From Daejeonella sp. H1SJ63 (GTDB lineage: Bacteria > Bacteroidota > Bacteroidia > Sphingobacteriales > Sphingobacteriaceae): a stretch of 64,000 nt of DNA. The translations under genes were made by a program, and so were the position numbers. This document shows, piece after piece, positions 1 through 9,867 of the stretch; the stretch's first letter is position 1; every line of letters begins with the position of its first letter. The DNA is taken from NCBI RefSeq assembly GCF_029360775.1, contig NZ_JARKMZ010000035.1, positions 1 to 64,000 of the forward strand. The letters run 5' to 3'. Below the pieces are notes generated by a model. The model was given only the letters and a program-made list of their open reading frames with translations. It searched no databases and was not told the DNA's origin.

Positions 1-139
1 AATAATATCCATGTTTTAAAGGCCAAAACAAAGTTTTTTTATTCGTTCTAAATTTAACCGGACACTAGTGATCGTTTAATTATTGCAATGCATTGACTCA
101 TAAAAGAGTATCAGCAAGCTAATCCGGCAAAAAAATACT

Positions 140-147
140 TAAATTTG
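140..147 (+). promoter_or_regulatory. Bacteroidota -7 promoter element before ribBA
   Basis: The octamer TAAATTTG matches the Bacteroidota primary-sigma -7 consensus TAnnTTTG exactly and lies about 60 bases before the ribBA start. I see no clear -33 TTG at the expected spacing. No FMN riboswitch (RFN element) is apparent in the rest of the upstream 208 bases, which otherwise hold nothing I recognise. Confidence 0.5.
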
Positions 148-208
148 CATTTTATTTACAGGAGCGGGTGTTTGTATTCAGAATAATGCCCCCAACAAGC
201 CATACTAT

Positions 209-1414
209 ATGTTTAATACCATTGAGGAAGCCATAAGCGATATTAAAGAAGGTAAAGTTATTATTGTTGTTGACGATGAGGACAGGGAGAATGAGGGCGA
301 TTTCCTTACTGCAGCATCTAATGCCACACCCGAAATTATAAATTTCATGGCAACACATGGCCGGGGACTGATCTGTGCACCTCTTACAGAAGAGCGCTGC
401 AGGGAGCTGAATCTTGAATTGATGGTTGGCAAAAATACAGCTGCATTTGAGACTAATTTTACAGTTTCAGTAGACCTGATTGGACATGGTTGTACTACCG
501 GTATTTCTGCATCCGACCGCTCCAAAACAATTATGGCGCTGATTAATCCGGCAACTTCAGCTGATGAGCTTGGCCGTCCGGGACATATTTTCCCCCTGAT
601 TGCCAAGCGTGGCGGGGTTTTGAGAAGGGCCGGACATACAGAGGCTGCGGTGGATCTGGCAAGCCTGGCCGGCCTGGAGCCTGCCGGTGTGCTGGTTGAA
701 ATTTTAAAAGAGGACGGGGAAATGGCACGTCTCCCGGATTTGCTGCTTATTGCTAAACAATTTAATCTGAAGATCATTTGTATCAAAGATCTTATTTCCT
801 ACAGACTAAAGACTGAATCATTGATTAAGAAGGAGGTGTCTGTGAAGTTGCCTACTGAATGGGGCGATTTTGAGATGGTAGCCTACACTCAGATCAATAC
901 CGGTGATCAGCACCTTGCGCTTATTAAAGGAAGCTGGGATGAAGAAGAACCGGTTCTGGTACGTGTTCACAGTTCATGTATTACCGGCGACATATTCGGA
1001 TCATGTCGTTGCGATTGCGGTCCGCAGCTTCATAAGGCCATGGAAATGATAGAAAAGGAGGGTAAGGGTGTGATTATTTATATGAATCAGGAAGGCCGTG
1101 GAATTGGATTGATCAATAAGCTGCATGCTTATAATCTTCAGGAAAATGGTCTGGATACTGTAGATGCTAATCTGCAGCTTGGTTTCCCGATGGATCAGAG
1201 AGATTATGGAATCGGGGCACAGATATTAAGAAGTCTGGGTATCAAGAAAATGAAGCTGATGTCAAACAACCCAACTAAGCGTTCCGGTCTGATAGGTTAT
1301 GGGCTTGAAGTTGTTTCGAATGTTCCGATTGAGATTAAATCAAACATTCATAATGAACTCTACCTGAAAACTAAAAGAGACAGGATGGGGCATACCATTA
1401 TGAAGAACAGCTGA
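209..1414 (+). CDS. ribBA: Bifunctional 3,4-dihydroxy-2-butanone-4-phosphate synthase / GTP cyclohydrolase II
   Basis: It supplies both substrates of lumazine synthase in riboflavin synthesis: the N-terminal RibB half converts ribulose 5-phosphate to dihydroxybutanone phosphate, and the C-terminal RibA half opens GTP. The RibB part (about residues 1-200) has the acidic metal and substrate loop [11 protein letters not shown] at 22-32 and the HTEAAVDLA segment. The RibA part has the zinc cysteine cluster [17 protein letters not shown] near 255-272 and the NQEGRGIGL motif near 292-300. At 401 residues it is the usual length for a fused RibBA. Its stop lies one base from the stop of the convergent tamB-like gene. 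It is not next to other rib genes; ribF is 30 kb away. Confidence 0.96.
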   Translation: MFNTIEEAISDIKEGKVIIVVDDEDRENEGDFLTAASNATPEIINFMATHGRGLICAPLTEERCRELNLELMVGKNTAAFETNFTVSVDLIGHGCTTGISASDRSKTIMALINPATSADELGRPGHIFPLIAKRGGVLRRAGHTEAAVDLASLAGLEPAGVLVEILKEDGEMARLPDLLLIAKQFNLKIICIKDLISYRLKTESLIKKEVSVKLPTEWGDFEMVAYTQINTGDQHLALIKGSWDEEEPVLVRVHSSCITGDIFGSCRCDCGPQLHKAMEMIEKEGKGVIIYMNQEGRGIGLINKLHAYNLQENGLDTVDANLQLGFPMDQRDYGIGAQILRSLGIKKMKLMSNNPTKRSGLIGYGLEVVSNVPIEIKSNIHNELYLKTKRDRMGHTIMKNS

Positions 1415-1415
1415 T

Positions 1416-4400
1416 CTATTTCTTTTTGATCTTTGTTTCTTCGGGTTTTAATGCAGTGGTGTCAGGTATTGCCTTTGTTTCAGTATTCTGTCTTTCGTCC
1501 TTTCGTTTATTCCCGAGCAGGAAGCTTAGTAATTCTTTAAAGCTGTCGAAATCTCTTCGGTACACAAGGCCGATTGCACTGACATAATCATCATAATTTA
1601 GATTGCTCATGTTCAGGAAGCTTCTGTTATTAAGCCTGTTTGATGCCCTGAGTACCAGATCTCCATTCTTCTTGATCAGGTAAAGAGCTTCTACGTCACG
1701 GGCAATCATATTACCATTGCCCATCATACTGAAATCAGACACCGCTTTATTTCCTCTCATCGTTCGGTCTGTTACACCACCGGTAAGAATCAGCCTGTCA
1801 TTCAGTAATCTGAAAGAAGCGCTTGCATCGTTCAGCGAACGGATATTAAAGTCGACAAAATTCAGGTTAAGCGATTGGGTCAGAATCGTATTCAACTGGT
1901 TGAAAAACAACTCAGTTCCTGCATTGATAAATGTTGATGTTGCCATTCCCCCGATATCTGCCGTTCCTTGTGCAAATGAACGCCTTACAATCAGGCTTAA
2001 TGCCTGTTGGTTGGTATTATTAACATCACCCAGGTAAGATTGCAATTCATCTTTTATATATGCATTAGCCGGGAAATTAATGTCGAAGGCAATATTTGGA
2101 GTAAGAAGCGGACCGCTCAGGTTCATTACAGCTTCAACAGGAACTTTTTCTTCCCTTGCAGGTCTGCCCGCCGCCTGATACAGGGGTGAAGTGCTTGTTC
2201 GTACTTCGTAAAGGGCCTTCATGTTGATAGCAGCCTCCATCGGATCGCCGGTCCAGCGGATAGATCCACCCTGATTGATTTTAAAGTTCTTATTGATAAA
2301 GTCCTGTGCAGTAAACTGAAATTTACCACTTGAAATCAGGTATTCGCCGTACAGCTCAAAGTCGCCGAGACTAGTAATATTCAAGTTTAATTCCGACTTC
2401 CCTCTGCCGCTGAGTTTCCCGAGGTCAGTGAAAATATTGACTTCGGAATTTTCATCTATTTCCAGGTCGAAATCCATCGTCAAACCCTTGAAGGTAGAGA
2501 ACTGCTGTTTATTCAGGGTAGTGTCTTTGCCAATAAAACTGATAAAGTCATTTTTACTGACTGTAGCCGATGAGTTCAGAGGGATGTTAAATACTGTTCC
2601 GGCCTCTGCTTTGGCATCAATAACAATCCGCATATCATTTGTAGGGCCGTTAAATCTGAAAACCCCTGTGCCATATGCCACGCCATAATACAGCGGGTTA
2701 TCTTTTGCAGTTGTATTTAGGGCCATAAATCTCCTTGAAACAAGGTTTACATGGATTTCAGGATTTCTGAGGTTATTGAGATTTACTGTTCCATTAGCAA
2801 TGGCCTCATTATTTTTGATATCTCTTAACTTGAGATTGTTTAATTTAATGACCGTATTTTCAACCTCTACCTTATCTGATATCTTATAAGGGGTTTTCAG
2901 ATAATTGACCGTCATGCCGGCATCTTTCAGGGTAAGGTTGCCATTGATTTGAGGAGTTCTCAGTTTGCCGCTTACTACAAGATCTGCCGAGACACGCCCA
3001 AACATATTTGAAACCAGATTTTTTAAAAATGGCTGAAATAATACCACATCGTTATCATACATCAGAACTTTCAGATCCAGCGTATTCTGATCATCATTGG
3101 CATTGTAGGTGCCATCAATATCCAGCGTGGTCCCGCCCTTATTTTCAACATCTATTTTAACATTGATTAGTTTAGTGGCATTGTCGAGTCCCGCAGTCAT
3201 GCTTAGGTTACCTACCGCGATATTATTGTAGTTGAGGCTGTCAATATTAATACCGGCAGTTAGGTTGGGTGTAGCTCCCAGACCTGAAAGTTTGGCATTC
3301 CCATTCAGTAAGCCTTTCAATGTAATGCCCGCCGGTTTGGTCAGTGAATTAAATGTAGTCAGCTTGAAATTTTCAAATCCGATCAGAAGTTCATCTTCAG
3401 GATTTTTGGATATGATTCCGTTTATGGTCATCATTTGATTGTCTTTGAAAAGCTCAAAACCTTCAATCCTGGTTCTTCTGAATAGGCTGAATTCCTGATC
3501 TTCTTCCCTGCCTTCATCGAAGCTGAAGCTCACTTTCTCCTGGATCTTCCAGGTCTCATTATTGATAATTACATCAGATGGCAGAATACTCAGGGCAATT
3601 CTCCTGTCTCCGCTGGCATTGAACTCTACCAGAGAGTTTAAGTCGAGCTGGTTGATGGCATTTTTATCTGAAAGTTTAATGTTCAGATTAAGACTGTCTT
3701 TCTTTAAGATATTGGCAATGTTAACATTTTTGATGTAAAGACTGTCTGTAAAATTAATTCTGTCTGACGTGATGAAAACGTTCATCGCTTCTTCAGAAGT
3801 ACTTTCGTCGATGATCAGATTATTAATTTTATACTTCCTGAATTCTACAAGTTTAATGAAGCCGTTAAGGTTAGCAATATTTTCATCCGATACAAACTTG
3901 CCGTTGAAGTTTGCCTGCTGCGGGATTTTCATCTGCGGAATAAACAGCATGCTGATCGGGTCGAAATACTTGATGTTCAGACTGAATTCGAAATTCTGTT
4001 TCCCCGGAGTGATAAACTTCAAACCCAGAGAAGGGATATACTTATTGGCAACAGATTTGAAATAGGATGGCAGTGTTTTTAAATCATATTCACCGTTTAT
4101 GCTTGCATCAAGAATGTCAGAACCTATGGTAAGCGATCTCTTTGTACCTCTGCCCATCGCTTTCAGATAAACCGAATCAACGATGAAAGAGTTTTTTGTT
4201 CCGGTAAGCTGGGTGTTATTCAATGCAACCACACCCTCAATATTGTCGAGGTTTGAGCCTGAAAAATTGGTGCTGAGGTCTGCATCAAACTGAATGGTGT
4301 CTTTAGTTAAGTTCAATTGTTTTAACCTGGCACCACGAATCTTTGCATTAAAGTTAAATTGGGGAAGTTCTTTGTTCAGATCGATATTGCCATCAAAATC

Positions 4401-5954
4401 GAGGTTAAGGTTGCTGTCATCAATGTTTATCTGACCCTTGAAAACCTTATTGCTGAAGTTACCATCGATGTCAATATTGGTGTAGGTATATGATTTGAAT
4501 TCCAGATATTTAATTGAACTTTTCACCTGTTCGTTCAAACTGCTGATCTTAAATCCTTTGCCTTTAACACTGGCAGTTAGCGTTGTTTTTCCCAGATATT
4601 TAAGTCCCGTAAGTTCTCCAAGATTAAAATCGATTGTTTTAACTGTTCCGCTGTATGCAGGAATTGAATTGCCCTCAATTTTCATATTCAGATCGGTAAT
4701 CAATCTTCCCGCTTTTGTTTTAAACTCTCCGTATGCTATAAAATCATTGATAAAGCCACTAAAGCGCCCTTTGAAATTTATTGTTCCCAATTTATTGGCA
4801 AATTCAGGAATTAAGGATTTTTTGTTAATACCTGCACGGCTTAGTATCAGATCAAGATCCTTTTTATTGGTTGAGATCTGCTCAAAATTCAGATCCATTA
4901 AAGTCTGCTTTATATTTGGCAGTCCGCTTAATGCAAAATTTCCCTTAATGTATGTTGCCTGTCCACTTTGAATCATCAGGCTTCTGGCTTTCAGATCGGT
5001 TACCCGTCCGGATATCTGTCCGTTTATCTGCAGAATAACCGATGTTGTTGAGAGGTTGGGCGAGAAATAGGCAATATCAGAACTGTTCAGTAAAGTATTT
5101 TTGAAATCAGATTGCATCACAACTTTACTGACGAACTGGTTGAAATCTTTGAAAGAGGAATATTTCATCCTGAAATAATCGCCCACTCTGGATTGCGGAG
5201 TTTCAATCAGTAATTGTCTGAACTCCATCTGGTCTTTGTCAATAGTAGCAAAGCTGCTCAGGTTCTTCAGGTAGAATCCGCTTTTTTCCCTGAAGCTCAT
5301 GTTTTTGATCTGCCCCTGAATAATATGTTTTTTTGTATCCAGATTTAGTAAAGTTGTGTTCAGATTTCTGACTTCTATATCGTTAAAGTTTATTCCACGC
5401 TTAGGGCTGGTATTATTGAAGTTTTTGTATTTGAAAGAAAGCTCCTTTAAAACAATCTGATTGAGTTCAATATTAAATGGCTTTTTCTTTTTCTGACTTT
5501 TGCTCCCTGATTTAAAGTAGTTAAGTATGAAAGAAAGGTTAGTGCTTTTATTTGTGTATTTTTTCAGATAAAATTTTCCGCCATTCAGTTCCAGCGATTT
5601 TATAGTGATCTTTCGCTTTTCCAATGAAAAGTAGCTCAGCTTTGCAGAAAATTTAGGGGAGAATAAGAGTGTGTCTTTTTGTTGATCCTGAATGTACAGG
5701 CTGTCGAGCACAACGGAATTGAAAGGGACAATATATAAGCCGCCTACTTCTACGCGGGTATTAAGCTCTTTTGAGAGGTAAGCTGCTGCTTTTTTGGCAA
5801 CATAAGTCTGTACACTCCTGAATTGCAGTGAAAAAACAATCAAAACAAGCAACAATAAAAATGTTGTCAGTGTCCAGAGGCTTATTTTTAGAGCTTTTTT
5901 GATAAATTTGTACTTTAAATTATCTACAACAATTTTACAATATAGTTTTGGCAA
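1416..5954 (-). CDS. tamB: TamB-like translocation and assembly module protein (DUF490 family)
   Basis: A very large inner-membrane-anchored envelope protein of 1512 residues. One N-terminal membrane helix (about 20-42, a leucine/valine run) is followed by a long repetitive beta-rich periplasmic body and a C-terminal TamB domain (roughly the last 400 residues), with an overall pattern of alternating short strands and Asn/Asp turns. TamB-type proteins are AsmA-like bridges implicated in outer-membrane lipid transport or protein assembly; the exact role here is inferred. The only usable start is TTG at 5954: the codon before it is a TGA stop and no ATG or GTG follows before the membrane helix. 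This start overlaps the start of the divergent tsaD by 7 bases. The C-terminus is a Lys-rich tail. Confidence 0.88.
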   Translation of the reverse strand: MPKLYCKIVVDNLKYKFIKKALKISLWTLTTFLLLLVLIVFSLQFRSVQTYVAKKAAAYLSKELNTRVEVGGLYIVPFNSVVLDSLYIQDQQKDTLLFSPKFSAKLSYFSLEKRKITIKSLELNGGKFYLKKYTNKSTNLSFILNYFKSGSKSQKKKKPFNIELNQIVLKELSFKYKNFNNTSPKRGINFNDIEVRNLNTTLLNLDTKKHIIQGQIKNMSFREKSGFYLKNLSSFATIDKDQMEFRQLLIETPQSRVGDYFRMKYSSFKDFNQFVSKVVMQSDFKNTLLNSSDIAYFSPNLSTTSVILQINGQISGRVTDLKARSLMIQSGQATYIKGNFALSGLPNIKQTLMDLNFEQISTNKKDLDLILSRAGINKKSLIPEFANKLGTINFKGRFSGFINDFIAYGEFKTKAGRLITDLNMKIEGNSIPAYSGTVKTIDFNLGELTGLKYLGKTTLTASVKGKGFKISSLNEQVKSSIKYLEFKSYTYTNIDIDGNFSNKVFKGQINIDDSNLNLDFDGNIDLNKELPQFNFNAKIRGARLKQLNLTKDTIQFDADLSTNFSGSNLDNIEGVVALNNTQLTGTKNSFIVDSVYLKAMGRGTKRSLTIGSDILDASINGEYDLKTLPSYFKSVANKYIPSLGLKFITPGKQNFEFSLNIKYFDPISMLFIPQMKIPQQANFNGKFVSDENIANLNGFIKLVEFRKYKINNLIIDESTSEEAMNVFITSDRINFTDSLYIKNVNIANILKKDSLNLNIKLSDKNAINQLDLNSLVEFNASGDRRIALSILPSDVIINNETWKIQEKVSFSFDEGREEDQEFSLFRRTRIEGFELFKDNQMMTINGIISKNPEDELLIGFENFKLTTFNSLTKPAGITLKGLLNGNAKLSGLGATPNLTAGINIDSLNYNNIAVGNLSMTAGLDNATKLINVKIDVENKGGTTLDIDGTYNANDDQNTLDLKVLMYDNDVVLFQPFLKNLVSNMFGRVSADLVVSGKLRTPQINGNLTLKDAGMTVNYLKTPYKISDKVEVENTVIKLNNLKLRDIKNNEAIANGTVNLNNLRNPEIHVNLVSRRFMALNTTAKDNPLYYGVAYGTGVFRFNGPTNDMRIVIDAKAEAGTVFNIPLNSSATVSKNDFISFIGKDTTLNKQQFSTFKGLTMDFDLEIDENSEVNIFTDLGKLSGRGKSELNLNITSLGDFELYGEYLISSGKFQFTAQDFINKNFKINQGGSIRWTGDPMEAAINMKALYEVRTSTSPLYQAAGRPAREEKVPVEAVMNLSGPLLTPNIAFDINFPANAYIKDELQSYLGDVNNTNQQALSLIVRRSFAQGTADIGGMATSTFINAGTELFFNQLNTILTQSLNLNFVDFNIRSLNDASASFRLLNDRLILTGGVTDRTMRGNKAVSDFSMMGNGNMIARDVEALYLIKKNGDLVLRASNRLNNRSFLNMSNLNYDDYVSAIGLVYRRDFDSFKELLSFLLGNKRKDERQNTETKAIPDTTALKPEETKIKKK

Positions 5955-6949
5955 TCATCCTCGGCATTGAATCTTCCTGTGACGACACTTCCGCAGCAAT
6001 TTGTATAGATGGCAAGATCTGTTCCAATGTGATCGCAAGTCAGGCAGTCCATCAAAATTATGGCGGTGTAATTCCTGAACTTGCTTCAAGGGTTCATCAA
6101 CAGAATATCATTCCTGCCATTCATCAAGCTATCGATGTGGCAAAAATACACAAAAATGATATTGATGCTGTAGCTTTTACACGCGGACCGGGATTATTAG
6201 GATCACTTTTGGTGGGCACTTCTTTCGCCAAATCCTTTGCCCTTGCAAAAGGTCTGCCTCTTATTGAGGTAAATCACATGCAGGCACATATTCTTGCCCA
6301 TTTTATTGAAGAGAATAAGCCCTCATTTCCTTTCATCTGTCTTACCGTTTCAGGCGGGCATACCCAGATCGTTCTTGTAAAGGATTATTTTGATATGGAG
6401 GTTATTGGCGAAACTAATGACGATGCGGCAGGCGAAGCTTTTGATAAAACAGCAAAACTGCTCGGTTTGCCTTATCCGGGCGGGCCGCTTATTGATAAAT
6501 ATGCAAAGCAGGGAGATAAATTTGCATTTAAATTCCCTGAACCTCAGGTCGACGGACTCAACTTTAGCTTCAGCGGCTTGAAAACCTCTATCATGTATTT
6601 TGTGCGCGACAGGATTAAAGAAGATCCTGAATTTCTGAAAAATAGACTTTTCGATATTTGCGCATCAGTGCAGGAGCGAATAATTTCCATTTTGCTGAAC
6701 AAACTGAAGAAGGCATCGGTTCAATATGACATTAAAACTATTGCAATTGCCGGTGGTGTATCAGCTAATTCCGGTTTGAGGACAGCACTGAATGAGGCCG
6801 CATTGACCGAAGGCTGGAAGGTGTATATTCCCAAGTTTGAATATTGTACCGATAATGCTGCTATGATTGCTATTGCAGGTTATTACAAATTTCTGAATAA
6901 GGATTTTGTGGGGCAGGATATAGCACCATTAGCCCGAATGTTGTTTTAA
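5948..6949 (+). CDS. tsaD: tRNA N6-adenosine threonylcarbamoyltransferase
   Basis: It transfers the threonylcarbamoyl group from TC-AMP to A37 of ANN-decoding tRNAs, as part of the TsaB/TsaD/TsaE system. The protein opens with the family hallmark ILGIESSCDDTSAAI, carries the metal-binding HMQAH motif near residue 110, the SGGHTQIV loop near 135 and the C-terminal nucleotide segment TDNAAMIA. At 333 residues it is full length. The start is TTG at 5948: a TAA stop sits 45 bases upstream in frame with no ATG or GTG between, and the conserved motif begins within five residues. The gene is divergent from the tamB-like gene, and the two coding regions overlap at their 5' ends, so each promoter must lie inside the other gene. 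Confidence 0.96.
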   Translation: MAIILGIESSCDDTSAAICIDGKICSNVIASQAVHQNYGGVIPELASRVHQQNIIPAIHQAIDVAKIHKNDIDAVAFTRGPGLLGSLLVGTSFAKSFALAKGLPLIEVNHMQAHILAHFIEENKPSFPFICLTVSGGHTQIVLVKDYFDMEVIGETNDDAAGEAFDKTAKLLGLPYPGGPLIDKYAKQGDKFAFKFPEPQVDGLNFSFSGLKTSIMYFVRDRIKEDPEFLKNRLFDICASVQERIISILLNKLKKASVQYDIKTIAIAGGVSANSGLRTALNEAALTEGWKVYIPKFEYCTDNAAMIAIAGYYKFLNKDFVGQDIAPLARMLF

Positions 6950-6996
6950 TAATATTTAGCTGATTTAAATAATAAAACACGAGATTTACTTTGATT

Positions 6997-7167
6997 ATGA
7001 GTGCATCCAGTATAATTTTCTTTTCCATATTTCTGATACCGCTTACAGGTTTGCTGATCTGGGTGATGCGTCAGGACAAACGTAAGGCCACTACAGGGCT
7101 GTTCGTTCTTGCCTTTATAGTTATCATCGGTATCATGTTTATGTACATGATGACCAAAGGTAAATAA
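6997..7167 (+). CDS. Small two-helix membrane protein (56 residues)
   Basis: An ATG-started frame of 56 codons lies 47 bases after tsaD on the same strand. Its product is MSASSIIFFSIFLIPLTGLL..., with two hydrophobic helices (about residues 5-24 and 36-52) separated by a short charged loop RQDKRKATT, and it ends in Lys-Gly-Lys. The charge pattern and clean hairpin topology look like a real small inner-membrane protein rather than chance. I do not recognise a family. It could be co-transcribed with tsaD. Confidence 0.6.
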   Translation: MSASSIIFFSIFLIPLTGLLIWVMRQDKRKATTGLFVLAFIVIIGIMFMYMMTKGK

Positions 7168-7352
7168 ACGCTCTGCCTCCCATTCTTTTTTCATTTTTTG
7201 CCCTTCCCTCTTTAGAAATTTTCAGCGAAAATAAATTTGCTTTCAATTCTATTAATCCCGAATTTGAGCGGTATATACTGCTTATTTACAGATACAAACA
7301 GGATAGTTTTTGATAAACTGAATGTTTGCTAACCCCGATAAATCTAAAAACA

Positions 7353-8654
7353 ATGAAAAAAATCAATCCGGTATTTTTTATTCTTTTCCTGTTCCTTTCT
7401 GTCTTTGAAGGTATTGCACAACCTGTAGAGCAAAATGTTAAGGTTATTGTTGCTCCTGATCATTCAGACTGGCAATATAAAACAGGAGAGAAGGTTAAGT
7501 TTAATATTACCGTACTTCAGTATGGAAATCCTTTAAAGAATGTGAAGATTAAATATGAAATCGGACCTGAAAAAATGGTGCCTGAATTGAAAGATTCGCT
7601 TCTGCTTGCCAATGGAGTACATATAATCAATGCCGGTACAATGAAGAATCCCGGATTTTATCGTTGTATTGTTACTGTCGAAGTAAATGGGAAGAAATAC
7701 AGAGGTCTTTCTACTGCCGGGTTTGAGGCTGCTCAGATCAAACCTGCTTCTGAAAGCCCGGTAGATTTTGCACAGTTCTGGGACGCTGCAAAAGCTGATC
7801 TGGCAAAGATTCCTGTTGATGCCCGTCTGACTCTTTTGCCTGAAAGAAGTACAGAAACTGTAAATGTTTATCATGTTAATATGCAAAATTTCCGTTTAGG
7901 GAGCAGATTGTACGGTATTTTATGTATGCCTAAGAAGCCCGGTAAATATCCTGCATTGCTGCGTGTTCCTGGCGCAGGTGTAAGACCTTATAACGGAGAT
8001 GTTGCCACTGCCGAGAAGGGAGTGATTACTCTTGAAATCGGAATTCATGGTATACCGGTGAATATGGATGCCGGAGTTTATGCTAATTTGCTTGCAGGTG
8101 CCTTGTCTGGTTATCCTATGTTTAACCTTGAAGACAGAGACCGGTATTATTTTAAACGGGTTTATATGGGATGTATAAGAGCGAATGACTTCTTAACCTC
8201 ATTGCCTGAGTTTGACGGAACTAATTTAGGAGTTACCGGAGGCAGTCAGGGAGGAGCATTATCAATCATTACTGCAGCTCTTGATTCCAGGGTTAAATTT
8301 CTGGGAGCTTATTATCCGGCTTTAAGTGATCTTAGCGGTTACACGATTGGACGTGCAGGCGGATGGCCACATATGTTTGTTAAGGATGATGTAAATGCCG
8401 GCAGTACTCCTGATAAGATTAAGACTGCAGGATATTATGATGTAGTAAATTTTGCCAGATTGCTGAAAGTTCCGGGCATGTACAGCTGGGGTTTTAATGA
8501 TGAAACCTGTCCGCCAACCTCTATGCATGCTGTATACAATGTCATTAAGGCTCCTAAATCTTTGTTTCTCGCGCAGGAGACCGGGCACTGGATGTATCCC
8601 GAACAAAGGGAGAATATGGATAACTGGCTTCAGAAGCAGTTAAAAGTTAAATAA
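7353..8654 (+). CDS. Secreted acetyl-xylan-esterase-like alpha/beta hydrolase (AXE1 family)
   Basis: A secreted serine esterase, likely removing acetyl groups from plant polysaccharides. A signal peptide (MKKINPVFFILFLFLSVFEGIAQ) leads to a beta-sandwich-like region (about 25-125) and then an AXE1-type hydrolase domain. The nucleophile is Ser298 in GGSQGG; a likely catalytic His is in the C-terminal GHWMYPEQ and a likely Asp in GFNDETCPP. I chose ATG 7353 because the signal peptide starts there; the frame extends nine codons further to a TTG. A strong hairpin terminator follows, shared with the convergent recA. Substrate specificity is inferred from the family only. Confidence 0.85.
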   Translation: MKKINPVFFILFLFLSVFEGIAQPVEQNVKVIVAPDHSDWQYKTGEKVKFNITVLQYGNPLKNVKIKYEIGPEKMVPELKDSLLLANGVHIINAGTMKNPGFYRCIVTVEVNGKKYRGLSTAGFEAAQIKPASESPVDFAQFWDAAKADLAKIPVDARLTLLPERSTETVNVYHVNMQNFRLGSRLYGILCMPKKPGKYPALLRVPGAGVRPYNGDVATAEKGVITLEIGIHGIPVNMDAGVYANLLAGALSGYPMFNLEDRDRYYFKRVYMGCIRANDFLTSLPEFDGTNLGVTGGSQGGALSIITAALDSRVKFLGAYYPALSDLSGYTIGRAGGWPHMFVKDDVNAGSTPDKIKTAGYYDVVNFARLLKVPGMYSWGFNDETCPPTSMHAVYNVIKAPKSLFLAQETGHWMYPEQRENMDNWLQKQLKVK

Positions 8655-8667
8655 GTATTTTGGTCAT

Positions 8668-8709
8668 ATAAAAAGCCCGCTTATATTATATTATGTAAGC
8701 GGGCTTTTA
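8668..8709. terminator. Bidirectional intrinsic terminator between the esterase gene and recA
   Basis: AAAAGCCCGCTTA and TAAGCGGGCTTTT form a long perfect stem around a short AT loop, with an A-run on one side and a T-run on the other. It sits between two convergent genes and can serve both. Confidence 0.85.
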
Positions 8710-8729
8710 TTTTAGATTCAGGAATTTAT

Positions 8730-9737
8730 TTACTTTTCTTCGAGATGATTGGCTGTTACTGTTGCTTTAATTTTTGCTTCCAGTTCATCCATCAAATCAG
8801 GGTTGTCAAGCAATAATTGTTTCACTGCATCGCGTCCCTGTCCAAGTTTGGTGTCTCCATAGCTAAACCATGATCCTGCTTTTTTGATGATGTCAAAATC
8901 AACACCCAGATCGATAATCTCACCTGCTTTCGAAATACCTTCTCCGAACATCACATCAAATTCGGCGATGCGGAAAGGCGGAGCAAGTTTGTTTTTTACA
9001 ACTTTTACTTTAACCCTGTTTCCTGAAACCTCATCTGAATCTTTGATTTGTGAAATTCTGCGGATATCTAAACGTAATGAAGCGTAGAATTTCAGGGCAT
9101 TACCTCCGGTTGTTGTTTCAGGGCTGCCGAACATTACTCCGATTTTATCACGCAGCTGGTTGATAAATATACAGCAGCATCCTGTTTTGGATATTGTTCC
9201 GGTTAATTTTCTGAGTGCCTGAGACATTAAGCGGGCATGAAGACCCATTTTTGAATCGCCCATTTCACCTTCAATCTCAGCCTTTGGCACCAAAGCCGCA
9301 ACAGAGTCGATTACGATGATGTCTATAGCGCCGGAGCGGATCAGGTTATCAGCGATCTCAAGTGCCTGCTCTCCGTTATCAGGTTGCGATATTAAAAGGT
9401 TTTCGATATCAACACCCAGTTTGCTGGCATAAAATTTATCAAAGGCATGCTCTGCATCGATGAATGCAGCAATACCTCCTTTTTTCTGAGCTTCTGCAAT
9501 CGCATGAATTGCCAGAGTGGTTTTACCTGAAGATTCCGGGCCGTAAATTTCAATGACACGGCCTTTTGGAAAGCCTCCGATTCCCAGCGCGATGTCCAGG
9601 CCTATAGAACCTGTGGAGATTGCCTCAACCGGTTCTACAGCATTGTCGCCAAGCTTCATAACGGTGCCTTTACCGTATGATTTTTCAAGTTTATCCAGCG
9701 TAAGCTGTAAAGCTTTTAATTTATCTGCGTTGCTCAT
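8730..9737 (-). CDS. recA: Recombinase A
   Basis: An ATP-dependent strand-exchange protein for homologous recombination and SOS signalling. It has Walker [10 protein letters not shown] at residues 66-74, the Walker B region [21 protein letters not shown], the L2 loop [17 protein letters not shown] and the usual LexA/RecA-type core over 335 residues. The acidic C-terminal tail is short. The ATG start at 9737 is preceded by a perfect -7 promoter element on the minus strand. No SOS box could be recognised upstream by eye. Confidence 0.98.
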   Translation of the reverse strand: MSNADKLKALQLTLDKLEKSYGKGTVMKLGDNAVEPVEAISTGSIGLDIALGIGGFPKGRVIEIYGPESSGKTTLAIHAIAEAQKKGGIAAFIDAEHAFDKFYASKLGVDIENLLISQPDNGEQALEIADNLIRSGAIDIIVIDSVAALVPKAEIEGEMGDSKMGLHARLMSQALRKLTGTISKTGCCCIFINQLRDKIGVMFGSPETTTGGNALKFYASLRLDIRRISQIKDSDEVSGNRVKVKVVKNKLAPPFRIAEFDVMFGEGISKAGEIIDLGVDFDIIKKAGSWFSYGDTKLGQGRDAVKQLLLDNPDLMDELEAKIKATVTANHLEEK

Positions 9738-9756
9738 TATTTTAGTTTAATATGAT

Positions 9757-9764
9757 CAAAATTA
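9757..9764 (-). promoter_or_regulatory. -7 promoter element of recA
   Basis: Read on the minus strand the sequence is TAATTTTG, an exact match to TAnnTTTG, 19 bases before the recA ATG. The surrounding region (9738-9867) is AT-rich and holds nothing else that I recognise. Confidence 0.5.
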
Positions 9765-9867
9765 GAATAAAAAATTAAAAATGCTAAAAAAATTAGAAAA
9801 AATATATTTCTGTTTTTCTCAACTCTGAAGTTATTTAATAATTATCTCAAAAAATTATAGTGGATAA

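Noticed and set aside
1-208. FMN riboswitch before ribBA
   Set aside because: The characteristic RFN conserved segments are not visible.
205-786. Long open frame antisense to ribBA
   Set aside because: It is a codon-bias shadow of a clearly conserved gene and has no recognisable domain or start context.
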